Source: Chloroflexota bacterium
Lineage (GTDB): Bacteria > Chloroflexota > Limnocylindria > P2-11E
Length of the DNA stretch: 44,122 nt
Direction of reading: 5' to 3'
Assembly: GCA_005889405.1 (NCBI GenBank)
Contig: VBFY01000066.1
Coordinates: forward strand, 1-44,122
Under the pieces are notes generated by a model. That model ran no database searches. It was not told the origin of the DNA and was given only the letters and a program-made list of their open reading frames with translations. The position numbers were made by a program, and so were the translations under genes. This document shows positions 1-11,471 of this stretch, one piece after another. Position 1 is the first letter of the stretch, and every line of letters begins with the position of its first letter.

Positions 1-1707
1 GAACGCGAGCTGCAGGGTCTCGAAGCCGACATCGCGACGGGCGATCCCGAGACGCTCGAGCGCTATGCCGACGCGCAGCATCACTTCGAGCACGCAGGTG
101 GCTACGACTTCGAGGCGACGCTTCTACGTGTCCTCGGCGGGCTCGGCCTCGGCGGTCTGCTCGACCGCGAGGTCGCGACCCTCTCGGGTGGGGAACGAAC
201 GCGTCTCGGTCTCGCGCGCGTGTTGCTCGATGACCCCGACGTACTGCTCCTCGACGAGCCCACGAACCATCTCGATGTCGCGGCCTTGGAGTGGCTGGAG
301 AACTTCCTCGTCGAGCAAGAGGCCACCGCCGTGATCGCGTCCCATGACCGATGGTTCCTCGACCGCGTCACGTCGCGCACGCTTTCGATCGAGGACCGCA
401 CCGTCGTCGAGTATCGCGGCGGCTACTCGCACTACGCTCGTCAGCGCCTTGACCGCGAGACGGCGCAGATGCGCGCGCACGCGCGGCAGGCTGAGGAGAT
501 CGCGCGCACGGAGGAGTTCATCCGGCGCTACGGCGCGGGTCAGCGCTCGAAGGAGGCGCGCGGCCGTGGGAAGAAGCTCGCGCGCGTCGAGCGCATCGAG
601 GCTCCGACGCAGTCGACGCGACACAGCTGGGGGCTCGAGGCCGCGGACCTCGGGAGCGACACCGTGCTGGAGACGACGGCGCTCGCCGTTGGCTACTCCG
701 ATCCGGTGATGCGCACGGGACCGCTTCGCGTGGCGCGCGACGCGCGCGTGGCGCTTGTGGGAGCGAACGGCGCGGGAAAGACCACTTTGGTGCGGACCTT
801 GGTCGGCGACCTCGGTCCGCTTGAGGGATACGTGAGCGCCGCGCCGGGCGCACGCGTCGCTTATCTGGAGCAGGCGCAGGCCGAGCTGACCGGCGACCAG
901 ACTGTCCTCGAGGCGATGCGCTCTGCTGGCGCAATGGATGACCAGGAGGCGCGGAATCTCCTCGCGCGCTTCCTGTTCCGCGGTGACGAGGTCAACCGCG
1001 CCGTCTCGGTCTTGTCCGGAGGCGAGCGCAGCCGTCTCGCGCTCGCTCGGCTCTCGCTGCGTCACGCCAACCTGCTCGTGCTCGACGAGCCGACGAATCA
1101 TCTCGACCTCGCCGCGCGCGAACAGCTAGAGGCTGTTTTGGCGGCCTACGAGGGCACCCTGATCTTCGTGAGTCACGACCGCTACTTCATCGACAAGCTT
1201 GCCTCAGAGCTCTGGCTGATCTCAGGCGGCCTTCTTCGTCGCTGGGAGGGGAACTGGAGCAGCTATCAGCGCGAGCGCGCGGCGGGCCGGGACGCGCCCG
1301 TGATCGAGTTCGTCGGTAGCACGAGCGGCCGGCCGGGTGGCGGGGCGAGTCCGGGTCTTCGCGAGCGAGACTCGGGCCCCCGCCAACAAAAGGACGCGAC
1401 AAGGAGAGGGGAGGGGGCCCGTTTCGAGCGAGCGAAGACCCCGAGTCCCGACAGGACCCGGCCGGCCCTCAGACGCAACGCGAAAGCATCAGAACTGCGG
1501 CGCGTCAGCGGCACGCGCGCGCTGGAAGCACGGATAGCGGCGATGGAGCTGCAGCTGAGGCAGCTGACGGAGAAGGTCGCCCAGATCGCCCAGAGCGGCA
1601 ACTACTTGGAGACGCGGCGGATCGGCGAAGAGCATGCCGCGCTCGAGCGGTCGCTCAAGGAGCTGTACGAGGAGTGGGCGCGCGCGGGCGAGGCCGAGAA
1701 GGAGTGA
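1..1707 (+). CDS. ABC-F family ATPase (Uup/EttA-like), 5'-truncated by the window edge
   Basis: This is a soluble ABC protein with two nucleotide-binding domains and no membrane domain, a family that acts on ribosomes. Reading frame 1 is open from the first base. The first domain enters after its Walker A: signature LSGGE near visible residue 61 and Walker B VLLLDEPTNHLD near 81. An ABC-F type linker follows, then a complete second domain with GANGAGKT near 253, LSGGERSR near 339 and LLVLDEPTNHLD near 360. The C-terminal 60 residues look like the coiled-coil domain seen in Uup. Between domain 2 and the coiled coil lies a Gly/Pro/Arg-rich stretch encoded by an imperfect palindrome at 1327-1467. 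The stop overlaps coaE by 4 nt, so the two are probably co-translated. The subtype cannot be set without the N-terminus. Confidence 0.95.
   Translation, partial: ERELQGLEADIATGDPETLERYADAQHHFEHAGGYDFEATLLRVLGGLGLGGLLDREVATLSGGERTRLGLARVLLDDPDVLLLDEPTNHLDVAALEWLENFLVEQEATAVIASHDRWFLDRVTSRTLSIEDRTVVEYRGGYSHYARQRLDRETAQMRAHARQAEEIARTEEFIRRYGAGQRSKEARGRGKKLARVERIEAPTQSTRHSWGLEAADLGSDTVLETTALAVGYSDPVMRTGPLRVARDARVALVGANGAGKTTLVRTLVGDLGPLEGYVSAAPGARVAYLEQAQAELTGDQTVLEAMRSAGAMDDQEARNLLARFLFRGDEVNRAVSVLSGGERSRLALARLSLRHANLLVLDEPTNHLDLAAREQLEAVLAAYEGTLIFVSHDRYFIDKLASELWLISGGLLRRWEGNWSSYQRERAAGRDAPVIEFVGSTSGRPGGGASPGLRERDSGPRQQKDATRRGEGARFERAKTPSPDRTRPALRRNAKASELRRVSGTRALEARIAAMELQLRQLTEKVAQIAQSGNYLETRRIGEEHAALERSLKELYEEWARAGEAEKE
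1327..1467. repeat. 141-bp imperfect inverted repeat inserted in frame in the ABC-F gene
   Basis: The outer 12 bp are perfect inverted copies (GGCCGGCCGGGT at 1327-1338, its complement at 1456-1467). Moving inward at constant register, GGGTCTTCGC pairs perfectly with the right arm, then GGGCCCCC does so, separated by poorly matched blocks of 14 and 11 nt. The arms are about 57 nt around a purine-rich centre (1385-1408). The length is 47 codons exactly, so the frame is kept. It could be a non-autonomous palindromic element or simply a low-complexity GC-rich linker. Confidence 0.55.
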
Positions 1708-2306
1708 GCGCGCGCGTCATCGGGCTCACGGGTCCGATCGGAGCCGGCAAGTCGCTCGTCGCGAGCATGCTGCGCGAGCTCGGCGCCAAGGTCATCGACG
1801 CCGACGCGATCGTGCACGACGAGCAGTCGCGCGGAACGGTCGGTTACAGCGCGATCGTTCAGACCTTCGGCACCGGTGTGCTCGGCGAGGACAAGGAGAT
1901 CGACCGCGCGAAGCTCGCGGCCGAGGTCTTCGCCGATCCGAAGAAGCTCGCGCGACTCGAACGGATCATGCACCCGCGTGTCATCGCACGGATCCTCGAG
2001 GCGCGCAAGATGCTGCGCGAGAACGACGTCATGATCGTCGAAGCCATCAAGCTGCTCGAGTCGGATCTACGGAACGTCTGCGATGAGATCTGGATCGTGC
2101 TTGCGCCGCGCGCGCTGTTGCTCGAGCGTCTGCGCGCGCGCGGCCTGCCGCAGCCTGAAGCCGAGATGCGTCTAGCGCGGCAGGCGAGTGAAGAGGAGTT
2201 CCGCGCCGCGGCCGACGTCGTCATCTCGAACGACGGCGACCGCGACGCGACGAAAGCTCGTGTTCGCGATGCCTGGGAGCGCTTGCGGTCCGCGCCCCGC
2301 GGCTAG
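1704..2306 (+). CDS. coaE: Dephospho-CoA kinase
   Basis: CoaE catalyses the last step of coenzyme A synthesis, ATP-dependent phosphorylation of the ribose 3'-OH of dephospho-CoA in the cytoplasm. The 200-residue product has the P-loop GPIGAGKS at residues 10-17, followed by the family pattern of an early Asp-Ala-Asp (VIDADAI) and the later HPRV motif. The length matches the family. The GTG start at 1704 overlaps the ABC-F stop as GTGA and puts the P-loop at the usual distance from the N-terminus; an upstream in-frame start at 1674 would add ten residues lying within the ABC-F gene. The gene ends five bases from the convergent cpaB gene. Confidence 0.95.
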   Translation: MSARVIGLTGPIGAGKSLVASMLRELGAKVIDADAIVHDEQSRGTVGYSAIVQTFGTGVLGEDKEIDRAKLAAEVFADPKKLARLERIMHPRVIARILEARKMLRENDVMIVEAIKLLESDLRNVCDEIWIVLAPRALLLERLRARGLPQPEAEMRLARQASEEEFRAAADVVISNDGDRDATKARVRDAWERLRSAPRG

Positions 2307-2311
2307 TTCGG

Positions 2312-3097
2312 CTACTGGGTGATCTTCTCCGGGATCTTGATGTGGAAGTTCGTGTAGATGTCGCCGAACGTCGCGCCGGTCGAACCACTGGCACGCTCGT
2401 CCTTCGGCGCGCGCAGGAGGAATGCGAGCTGACCGCCCGCCGACTGCAGGTACGCGATCCGCTCGGCGGTGAGGGCATCGACGCGGATCGTGTACACGCT
2501 CGCGAGGCGCGCGAGGATGGGCAGACGCTCCAGGATGATCTTCGTGCTGAAGTCGGTGGTCTGGGTCGGCGTCGCCCGCTGGAACTTCGACGCTGGATCG
2601 AATTGGAAGGTGAACATGAGGTCGACCGAGTCGCCTACCGCGACCGCGCCACCGACCGCATTCGGGTCAGGGACCGTGATCGACATCGCGCGGTAGTTCG
2701 GCGAGTTCGGCGCGGGCGCTCCGTCGGGCCCGATGAAGCTGGCGGGGATGACGACGAACGACGGGTTCTTGGGGTCGGCGAACTTCGTCGGCAAGATCGG
2801 CTCGCCGACGCTGATGCTCTGGATCGTGATCTTGCCGAGCGCCTGGTCGGCCGAGGTCATCGCGGCGGCCGGTTTCGCGTCGAGGTTGAACTCCTGCAGC
2901 TTGACGTCCGCTGGAGTGAGCGTCGTCTTGGCCGGGATCTCGCGTGCCGCGACGAGCACCGCCACGGTGGGCACCGCGACCGGCTGGTCGCTCTTGGCCC
3001 CCGAGGCGTAAACGAACGTGCCCACGCCCGCGACGAGCGCGAGCGCGACACCAACGATGAGAATGAGCCGCGCGCGGCGGCGTGAACCGTCCTGCAC
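2312..3097 (-). CDS. cpaB: Flp/Tad pilus assembly protein CpaB (SAF domain)
   Basis: CpaB/RcpC proteins are periplasm-facing, membrane-anchored parts of the Tad (Flp) pilus machine, thought to work with the secretin or at the cell wall. The 261-residue product has a basic N-terminus, one membrane segment at about residues 10-31, then a SAF-like domain with the typical ARxIPAKTxLTPAD motif near residues 50-65, and a CpaB C-terminal domain. The GTG start at 3097 has a strong purine-rich ribosome site (AGGAGAGGG) upstream. It lies 75 bp behind tadE on the same strand, consistent with one pilus operon. No secretin, CpaE, CpaF, TadB or TadC gene is in view, so the locus is split or continues elsewhere. 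Confidence 0.85.
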   Translation of the reverse strand: MQDGSRRRARLILIVGVALALVAGVGTFVYASGAKSDQPVAVPTVAVLVAAREIPAKTTLTPADVKLQEFNLDAKPAAAMTSADQALGKITIQSISVGEPILPTKFADPKNPSFVVIPASFIGPDGAPAPNSPNYRAMSITVPDPNAVGGAVAVGDSVDLMFTFQFDPASKFQRATPTQTTDFSTKIILERLPILARLASVYTIRVDALTAERIAYLQSAGGQLAFLLRAPKDERASGSTGATFGDIYTNFHIKIPEKITQ

Positions 3098-3172
3098 TTT
3101 GTCTTCCCTCTCCTCTGTGCTGCTGTGCTAGCGGACTCTAGCCAATGCTTCGTTCATTATTGACGACACTTT

Positions 3173-3778
3173 TCAGTTGATGACCACCGTGATGCGTCCC
3201 GGCAGCCGGATCCACGGTGCCCCCTTGACCGGGTCGTCGGGAAGGAACTGCTGGAGCAGCGGGATGAAGACCTGGAGGTGGTACCAGGTCTCGACGTCAA
3301 GGTAGTAGCCGCGGCGCGGGTCGCTCGTCGGCACGCTGGCGAGTTGCGCATAGCAGACCGTTACATCGGGGTTGGTGGCGTTCGCGCCGTAGTACCAGGC
3401 GGCCACCGCGGGCGCGGTGACGGTCTGGTTGGCGCACGACCCCGTGGGGTAGGGCCCGGTGGTCGCGGTGTTGAAGTTGCTGCCGGCGGTTCCGCGGACC
3501 GGGATGTTGAGGATGCCGCGCGAAAAGTACATGCGGTCGACCATTCCGTCGTTGCGAGCGGTGTCATTGGCCGTGGCGCTCAGCGTGTTGTCGTAGACAT
3601 AGATGGAGCCCCAGCGGGCGGCCTCGCGGACCGAGTTGTTGATCGTCACGTACACCGCGAAGATCAACCCGAACTGGATGATCCCCATGAGGATGTACAG
3701 GAGAATCGGCAGCAGCAGGGCGAACTCAACGAGGTTCTGCCCTTCCTCGCTATGTACCAGGCCGCGAAGCTTTTCCAG
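3173..3778 (-). CDS. TadE-like pseudopilin/pilus assembly protein, probable CTG start
   Basis: TadE-family proteins are small membrane-anchored pseudopilins of Tad secretion systems. The diagnostic N-terminal motif EEGQNLVEFALLLPILL lies upstream of the first ATG (3688), so that ATG cannot be the start. Going back from it, the frame is open to a TAG at 3797-3799 with no ATG, GTG or TTG. The best candidate is CTG at 3778, giving 201 residues with the hydrophobic helix at about 17-40, and a purine-rich AGGAAGGG lies at 3791-3798. A later CTG (3760) or ACG (3790) is possible. The rest is a secreted domain rich in Asn, Thr and Pro. It is followed by cpaB. Confidence 0.8.
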   Translation of the reverse strand: MEKLRGLVHSEEGQNLVEFALLLPILLYILMGIIQFGLIFAVYVTINNSVREAARWGSIYVYDNTLSATANDTARNDGMVDRMYFSRGILNIPVRGTAGSNFNTATTGPYPTGSCANQTVTAPAVAAWYYGANATNPDVTVCYAQLASVPTSDPRRGYYLDVETWYHLQVFIPLLQQFLPDDPVKGAPWIRLPGRITVVIN

Positions 3779-3916
3779 TGGTGTAGCCGTCCCTTCCTAG
3801 ACACAGGTGACGCTAGGGAGCGGTCAGGGGTACCGCAATAGCGCTTTGGTGGGAAAAACGCGGCAGATAGTCGGCTGGTGCGCGACAATTGCGGGAGTCG
3901 GGGAGCTCCCAGTCAC

Positions 3917-3930
3917 CGAACATCTGTTCT
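3917..3930. promoter_or_regulatory. LexA-type SOS box upstream of uvrB
   Basis: CGAACATCTGTTCT fits the Gram-positive type LexA (DinR) operator CGAAC-N4-GTTCG at all but the last base. It ends on the first base of a TAGAAT -10 element and lies 15 bp before the uvrB start, exactly where bound repressor would block RNA polymerase. This implies DNA-damage induction of uvrB and the genes behind it. Confidence 0.8.
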
Positions 3931-3935
3931 AGAAT
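3930..3935 (+). promoter_or_regulatory. -10 element of the uvrB promoter
   Basis: TAGAAT followed by GAG, nine bases before the GTG start. No convincing -35 is visible at 16-18 bp spacing. The predicted transcription start would leave almost no 5' leader. Confidence 0.5.
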
Positions 3936-3944
3936 GAGGCGCCC

Positions 3945-6071
3945 GTGCCCAAGAGCGACATTCTTCAGGTTCCGATGGACCGTCCGAGCGGACGCGCTCC
4001 GTTCGAGCTCGTGCTGCCCTGGGATCTCGCCGGAGACCAGCCGAGGGCATCCGAGGCACTGACGCGCGGTCTCCGTGAGGGGATGAGATCGCAGACCCTG
4101 CGCGGCGTGACCGGTTCGGGCAAGACGGTGACGATGGCGAAGGTCATCGCCGACGCGGGCCGCCCGGCGCTGGTGCTGGCACACAACAAGACGCTTGCGG
4201 CGCAGCTGTACGGCGAGTTCAAGGAGTTCTTCCCCAAGAACGCCGTCCAGTACTTCGTCTCGTACTACGACTACTACCAGCCGGAGGCGTACATCGCCCG
4301 CAGCGACACCTACATCGAAAAGGACTCCTCGCGGAACGAGGAGATCGACCGCATGCGCCACGCGGCCACGCGCGCGCTCTTCGAGCGGCGGGACGTGCTC
4401 ATCGTGGCGTCGGTCTCCTGCATCTACGGCCTCGGTGCGCCCGTCGATTACGGCGCGGTCACGGTGCGCCTGAACAAGGGCGAGCGCGTTCGTCGCGACA
4501 CCGTCCTCCGCCACCTCGTCGACATCCAATACGAGCGCACGAACAGCGACCTCGTGCGCGGCAAGTTCCGCGTCATGGGTGACACCCTCGAGGTCCAGCC
4601 GTCGTATGAAGAGCTCGCCATTCGCGTTGAATTCTTCGGTGACGACGTCGAGCGGATCACGGAGCTCGATCCGCTCACCGGCGAGGTGCTCGCGGAGCGG
4701 GACCGCATCGACATCTACCCGGCGCGCCACTTCGTCACGCCGCGCGAGAAGCTCATGGAGGCGATCCGCGACATCGAGGCCGAGCTCGTCGAGCGTGTCA
4801 CCGAGCTCGAGGCGAATGGTCGACTCCTGGAAGCGCAGCGCCTTCGGCAGCGCACGAACTTCGACCTCGAAATGATGCGCGAGACCGGCTCCTGCGCGGG
4901 GATCGAGAACTACTCGCGGCACCTTGCGCGCCGTCCCGCCGGGAGCCGACCGTGGACGCTGCTCGACTACTTCCCGCCGGACTTCCTCATGTTCGTCGAC
5001 GAGTCGCACATCAGCATCCCGCAGGTCCACGGCATGTGGGGCGGCGATCGGTCGCGCAAACAGATCCTCGTCGAGTACGGGTTCCGCCTGCCGAGCGCGC
5101 TCGATAACCGCCCGCTCACGTTCGAGGAGTTCGAGGCCCGGCTGGATCAGACGATCTTCGTGTCGGCGACGCCGAGCGCGTACGAGGTCCAGCGTTCCGG
5201 CCAGGTCGTCGACCAGATCATCCGGCCGACCGGACTCATCGATCCCGAGATCGACGTCCGGAGGACGGACGGACAGATCGACGATCTGCTCGCCGAGCTC
5301 CGCCTGCGTGTGGATCGCGGCCAGCGCGCGCTCGTCACGACGCTCACGAAGAAGATGGCCGAGGACCTCGCGGACTACCTGCGTGAGATGGGCGTGAAGG
5401 TCCAGTACCTCCACTCGGAGATCGAGACGATCGAGCGCGTCGAGATCCTGCGCGATCTCCGTCTCGGCGTGTTCGACGTCGTCGTCGGCGTGAACCTCCT
5501 GCGCGAGGGCATCGACCTGCCCGAGGTGACGCTCGTCGCGATCCTCGACGCCGATAAGGAGGGCTACCTGCGGTCGGAGGGATCGTTGATCCAGGTCATC
5601 GGCCGCGCGGCGCGGCACGTCGAGGGCCGGGTGATCATGTACGCCGACCGCGTTACGGCCTCGATGCGCGCGGCCATCGACGAGACCGAGCGCCGGCGCG
5701 AAGTCCAGCTCGCCTTCAACAAGGAGCACGGCATCGACCCGCAGACGGTGGTCAAGGCGATCCGCGATGTCGGCATGCGACTACGCGAGGTCGCCGAGGT
5801 CGAGGGCGTCTATGAGAAGGGCGGCCGCCCGATCGCTGCCGGCGAGCTGCCCAAGGACGAATTGGCGCGGCTCATCAAGGACCTCGAGCTCCAGATGAAG
5901 ACGGCGGCGAAGGAGCTCGCGTTCGAGAAGGCGGCCGCCCTGCGCGACGAGATCGTTGATCTGCGCGGACTGCTCGTGTTGCAGAGCGGACCGGAAGGGC
6001 TCGACGATTCCGCGATGCCGACCGGTCCGCGGACCACGCAGCGGGTCATGGGCCGCCGCCGGGGATCGTGA
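3945..6071 (+). CDS. uvrB: UvrABC excinuclease subunit B
   Basis: UvrB is the damage-verifying helicase-like subunit of nucleotide excision repair; it is loaded by UvrA and recruits UvrC. Seen here: Walker A GVTGSGKT at residues 54-61, the damage-probing beta-hairpin region ([10 protein letters not shown] and the following IEKDSS), the DEAD-box variant MFVDESH, helicase motif [11 protein letters not shown], and a C-terminal UVR domain ([17 protein letters not shown]) that contacts UvrC. The 708 residues are slightly longer than usual because of a tail after the UVR domain. The GTG start at 3945 lies just behind an SOS box and a -10 element. The stop overlaps the next gene by one base. Confidence 0.98.
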   Translation: MPKSDILQVPMDRPSGRAPFELVLPWDLAGDQPRASEALTRGLREGMRSQTLRGVTGSGKTVTMAKVIADAGRPALVLAHNKTLAAQLYGEFKEFFPKNAVQYFVSYYDYYQPEAYIARSDTYIEKDSSRNEEIDRMRHAATRALFERRDVLIVASVSCIYGLGAPVDYGAVTVRLNKGERVRRDTVLRHLVDIQYERTNSDLVRGKFRVMGDTLEVQPSYEELAIRVEFFGDDVERITELDPLTGEVLAERDRIDIYPARHFVTPREKLMEAIRDIEAELVERVTELEANGRLLEAQRLRQRTNFDLEMMRETGSCAGIENYSRHLARRPAGSRPWTLLDYFPPDFLMFVDESHISIPQVHGMWGGDRSRKQILVEYGFRLPSALDNRPLTFEEFEARLDQTIFVSATPSAYEVQRSGQVVDQIIRPTGLIDPEIDVRRTDGQIDDLLAELRLRVDRGQRALVTTLTKKMAEDLADYLREMGVKVQYLHSEIETIERVEILRDLRLGVFDVVVGVNLLREGIDLPEVTLVAILDADKEGYLRSEGSLIQVIGRAARHVEGRVIMYADRVTASMRAAIDETERRREVQLAFNKEHGIDPQTVVKAIRDVGMRLREVAEVEGVYEKGGRPIAAGELPKDELARLIKDLELQMKTAAKELAFEKAAALRDEIVDLRGLLVLQSGPEGLDDSAMPTGPRTTQRVMGRRRGS

Positions 6072-6909
6072 TGCTGAGTTTGCTGCTCCCGGTCGCGATC
6101 GTGGCGATCGTCGTCATCATCGGCGTGCTCGCGTTCCAGCGCGGCCGCGAGGGCTTCGATCTGACAGGCAACAACCTCCTGCGCGCGTACCTCTACCTCG
6201 GCCTGTTCGCCGGGGTGCTCGCGATCGCGTTCGGCTTCTCGGCCCTGCTGAACGCGGCCCTCGCCACAGTGGTCGGAAACGAGTTCGTATACGGCGGCGT
6301 CCCCTCGATCCCACCGTGTCCGGTGGGCGTGGACTGTCCGCAGCCACCTATTCAGATCCTCGTACCCGCGGTCGAGGGGCTCGAGCGGCGACGTCTCGAG
6401 GACCTCGTGCGCGGCGTCACGTTCGCGTTCTTCGGCGTGCTCTTCTATCTCGCGCACCGCTGGGCGTTCGGCGCGATGTATGGGCGCGCCGCCACCGTGG
6501 GCCAGCACGACGGCCTGCGACGCGCGTACCTCTTGGTCGGCACGATCGTGTTCGGGATCGGTGCGATCGCGCTGCTCCCGATCGGGGTCTACCAGATCGT
6601 CGCGAACGTGGTGCTGCCACGATCGACGAACTTCTACCAGCCCGGCGTCGCCGAAAGCCTGAGCGGCGGTCTGGTGTCGCTCGTCTTCTGGCTCATCTTC
6701 CTTCGGGCGGTCGTGAGCGACGCGCGTGGTGGGTCGCCGCGGCTCTATCGCACCGGACCGAGCGGTCCGCCGGCTGAGCCCGCTCCGGTCGGTGCGCGCA
6801 TCGGGCCGGGTCCCGGCGAGCGATCCGCGGGCGCTGAGGCGCAGCCGCCGCAGGAGTTCAGGCGGTGGCGCATCGTTCGTAGCCAGTCCACGTACAGAAA
6901 GCGCGACTG

Positions 6910-6910
<1 letters not shown>
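6071..6910 (+). CDS. Unknown multi-pass membrane protein between uvrB and uvrA
   Basis: No family was recognised with confidence. The 279-residue product has about five membrane segments (near residues 3-21, 36-64, 115-135, 150-175 and 195-215). Between the second and third lies a proline-rich outer loop with two cysteines nearby ([13 protein letters not shown]), which could form a disulfide. The last 65 residues are a hydrophilic, Pro/Gly/Arg-rich tail. The ATG at 6071 shares one base with the uvrB stop; a GTG one codon earlier is also possible. The stop shares one base with the uvrA ATG, so the gene is tightly built into the excision repair operon and would be induced with it. A link to DNA repair is only implied by position. 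Confidence 0.8.
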
Positions 6911-9780
<2,870 letters not shown>

Positions 9781-9792
<12 letters not shown>

Positions 9793-9819
9793 CGCATGTC
9801 GGTCGAGCCAGGCGATGCC
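9781..9819. terminator. Stem-loop across the uvrA stop codon
   Basis: GGCATCGCCTG (9781-9791) is repeated as a perfect inverse at 9809-9819 with a 17-nt loop. The left arm contains the last uvrA codons and the stop. There is no T-run, so it is not a textbook intrinsic terminator. It lies between convergent genes and could end transcription from both sides or protect 3' ends. Confidence 0.5.
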
Positions 9820-9830
9820 GCGGCCAGCGC

Positions 9831-10289
9831 CTACTTCACCGTGACGGTCAGGCAATCCGACTCGAGGATCGTGCCGTCGGTCCCGACGACTCGCCACATG
9901 ACGTTGAAGCTCACACCGTCTACAAAGGGCGCGCCCCGTTGGATCTCGAAGTGAAGCGCGCCGGCTCCGCCGGCCGACGTCGTGAGGACCGGATTTCCCG
10001 GCAGCGTTAGCCAGGTGGTCCCGCTGCAAATGCCGTTCGGGTTGAGATCGACCCGGCGCAGCACGGTGAAGTCGGTGTTCGGTGTGGCACCGTGGATGTT
10101 GACGGTCCCCTGAACGTCGAAGGTAAGTCCCCCTTCGTCCTTCGATGTGGGCGAGACCTCGACGAAGCCGCTTCCGCTCCCGCTGAGCGGCGTGAGCTGG
10201 CTTTGCCTGCTGGTGTCGGCGCTGGCTGCGCCGCCGAAAAGAGCGAAGAGCGCTGCTGCGAGCACGAGAACACGGGACGACGTGCGCAT
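9831..10289 (-). CDS. Small secreted protein of unknown function
   Basis: The 152-residue product starts with a clear signal peptide: basic MRTSSR, a hydrophobic core and an ASA cleavage site before DTS near residue 24. The mature part is rich in Gly, Thr, Ser and Val, with alternating hydrophobic residues that suggest a beta-sandwich, and has only two cysteines (in GICSGT and SDCLTV), possibly one disulfide. No known domain was recognised. The ATG at 10289 is chosen because GGAGGT sits 5 bases upstream; a TTG 12 bases earlier would include that ribosome site in the coding region. It is a monocistronic gene, convergent with uvrA and divergent from the CvpA-CAP gene, with about 190 bp of shared upstream DNA. 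Confidence 0.8.
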   Translation of the reverse strand: MRTSSRVLVLAAALFALFGGAASADTSRQSQLTPLSGSGSGFVEVSPTSKDEGGLTFDVQGTVNIHGATPNTDFTVLRRVDLNPNGICSGTTWLTLPGNPVLTTSAGGAGALHFEIQRGAPFVDGVSFNVMWRVVGTDGTILESDCLTVTVK

Positions 10290-10468
10290 GTCTACCTCCA
10301 AGTGTTTTAGCCGAGAACTGCGGCGTGCGATCCGCGGTGCTTAGCCCATGCCTTTCCACTTGCAGCGGGAATCGTGTCGCTGAAGCGGACGCCACTCGCC
10401 GTCGACCTGCGCCTCCGTCCCGGCTGGGTCGCAAACCACGGTGGACAGCCTAGGACGAGCCGCGTCGC

Positions 10469-10474
10469 TAGCAT
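10469..10474 (+). promoter_or_regulatory. Possible -10 element of the CvpA-CAP gene
   Basis: TAGCAT lies nine bases before the GTG start, the same geometry as at uvrB. No -35 match is obvious in the 190-bp divergent region, and nothing else was identified there. Confidence 0.3.
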
Positions 10475-10483
10475 CTAAAACAG

Positions 10484-11467
10484 GTGAATCTGCCCTTCAG
10501 TCCGATCGACGCGGGCCTGTTGCTGCTCCTCGCCGCGGCCATCTGGGGCGGTTATCGATCCGGATTCATCGCGACGACGTACGGACTCGCCACCTGGATC
10601 GTGTCGTTCGCCGCGGCCGTGGTGTTCCAGGTCGGGGCAGGGCAGCTGGTCGAGAAGCTCGGCGTGCTCCCGGCCACGGCGCGACCGATCGGCTTCATCC
10701 TCGTGCTCGTTCTCGTCGAAGGGCTCTTTTCGCTGGCCGGGTTCTTCGCGCTGACGCCGGTCGTTCGCGCGATACACCGTGTGCGAGCCATCGAGGTGAC
10801 CGATCGCGTCCTCGGGATCTTCCCCGCGGCGGCCCGGGCGCTGTTCGTCATGGCGATCGTGCTCGCGGCGTTCGTCGTATCGCCGGTCAGCAGCGACCTC
10901 AAGGCCGCGGTCGAGAGCTCTCGCATCGCGCGCGAGCTCATCGATCAGATCACCCAGCTGCAGCCAACGCTCGCGAAGCTCTCCGGGCAGCTGGGGGGCG
11001 AGACCGTTCCGTTGTTCGTCACCAAGCTCGGCGAGGACCAGCGCGAAGACCTGGATCTCCCGAACGACCTCCAGCTTTCGCCAGATCCCGTGGCCGAACG
11101 GCAGATGTTCGATCTGGTGAACGAGGAGCGGACCGCGGTCGGCCTGCGCGCGCTGACCTGGGATGATCGCGTCTTACCCGTGGCGCGCCAGCACTCGGAG
11201 GAGATGTTCAAGCTGAAGTACTTCGCGCATCAGTCGCCGGTCAGCGGGTCGCCGTTCGATCGGCTGAAAGCCGCGGGCATCACGTACTCGCGGGCCGGTG
11301 AGAACCTCGCGTACGCCCAGTCGGTCTCGGTCGCCCACCGCGGTCTCATGCAGAGTCAGGGGCACCGCGAGAACATCCTGCGGCCGGAGTTCACGAATAT
11401 CGCAATCGGCGTGATCTCCACGGGTCCGTACGGGCGAATGTTCACGCAGCTGTTCGTGACGCCGTGA
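10484..11467 (+). CDS. CvpA-like membrane protein fused to a CAP/SCP domain
   Basis: The N-terminal 130 residues have four hydrophobic helices in the pattern of CvpA (colicin V production) proteins, starting with DAGLLLLLAAAIWGGYRSGF. A linker of about 70 residues leads to a CAP (SCP/PR-1, YkwD-like) domain from about residue 205 to the end. This carries the family signatures LVNEERTAVGL, ARQHSEEM, SPFDRLKAAGI, GENLA and GHRENIL, including the two His and the Glu that form the conserved cavity. The CAP domain should lie outside the membrane. The function of CAP domains in bacteria is mostly unknown; some act at the cell wall. The GTG start follows a possible -10 element. The next gene begins five bases after the stop. 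Confidence 0.88.
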   Translation: MNLPFSPIDAGLLLLLAAAIWGGYRSGFIATTYGLATWIVSFAAAVVFQVGAGQLVEKLGVLPATARPIGFILVLVLVEGLFSLAGFFALTPVVRAIHRVRAIEVTDRVLGIFPAAARALFVMAIVLAAFVVSPVSSDLKAAVESSRIARELIDQITQLQPTLAKLSGQLGGETVPLFVTKLGEDQREDLDLPNDLQLSPDPVAERQMFDLVNEERTAVGLRALTWDDRVLPVARQHSEEMFKLKYFAHQSPVSGSPFDRLKAAGITYSRAGENLAYAQSVSVAHRGLMQSQGHRENILRPEFTNIAIGVISTGPYGRMFTQLFVTP

Positions 11468-11471
11468 TCTC

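Noticed and set aside
3813-5729. 638-codon open frame antisense to uvrB
   Set aside because: Low-complexity Asp/Glu/Arg/Val composition of a GC-rich shadow; uvrB on the other strand is certain.
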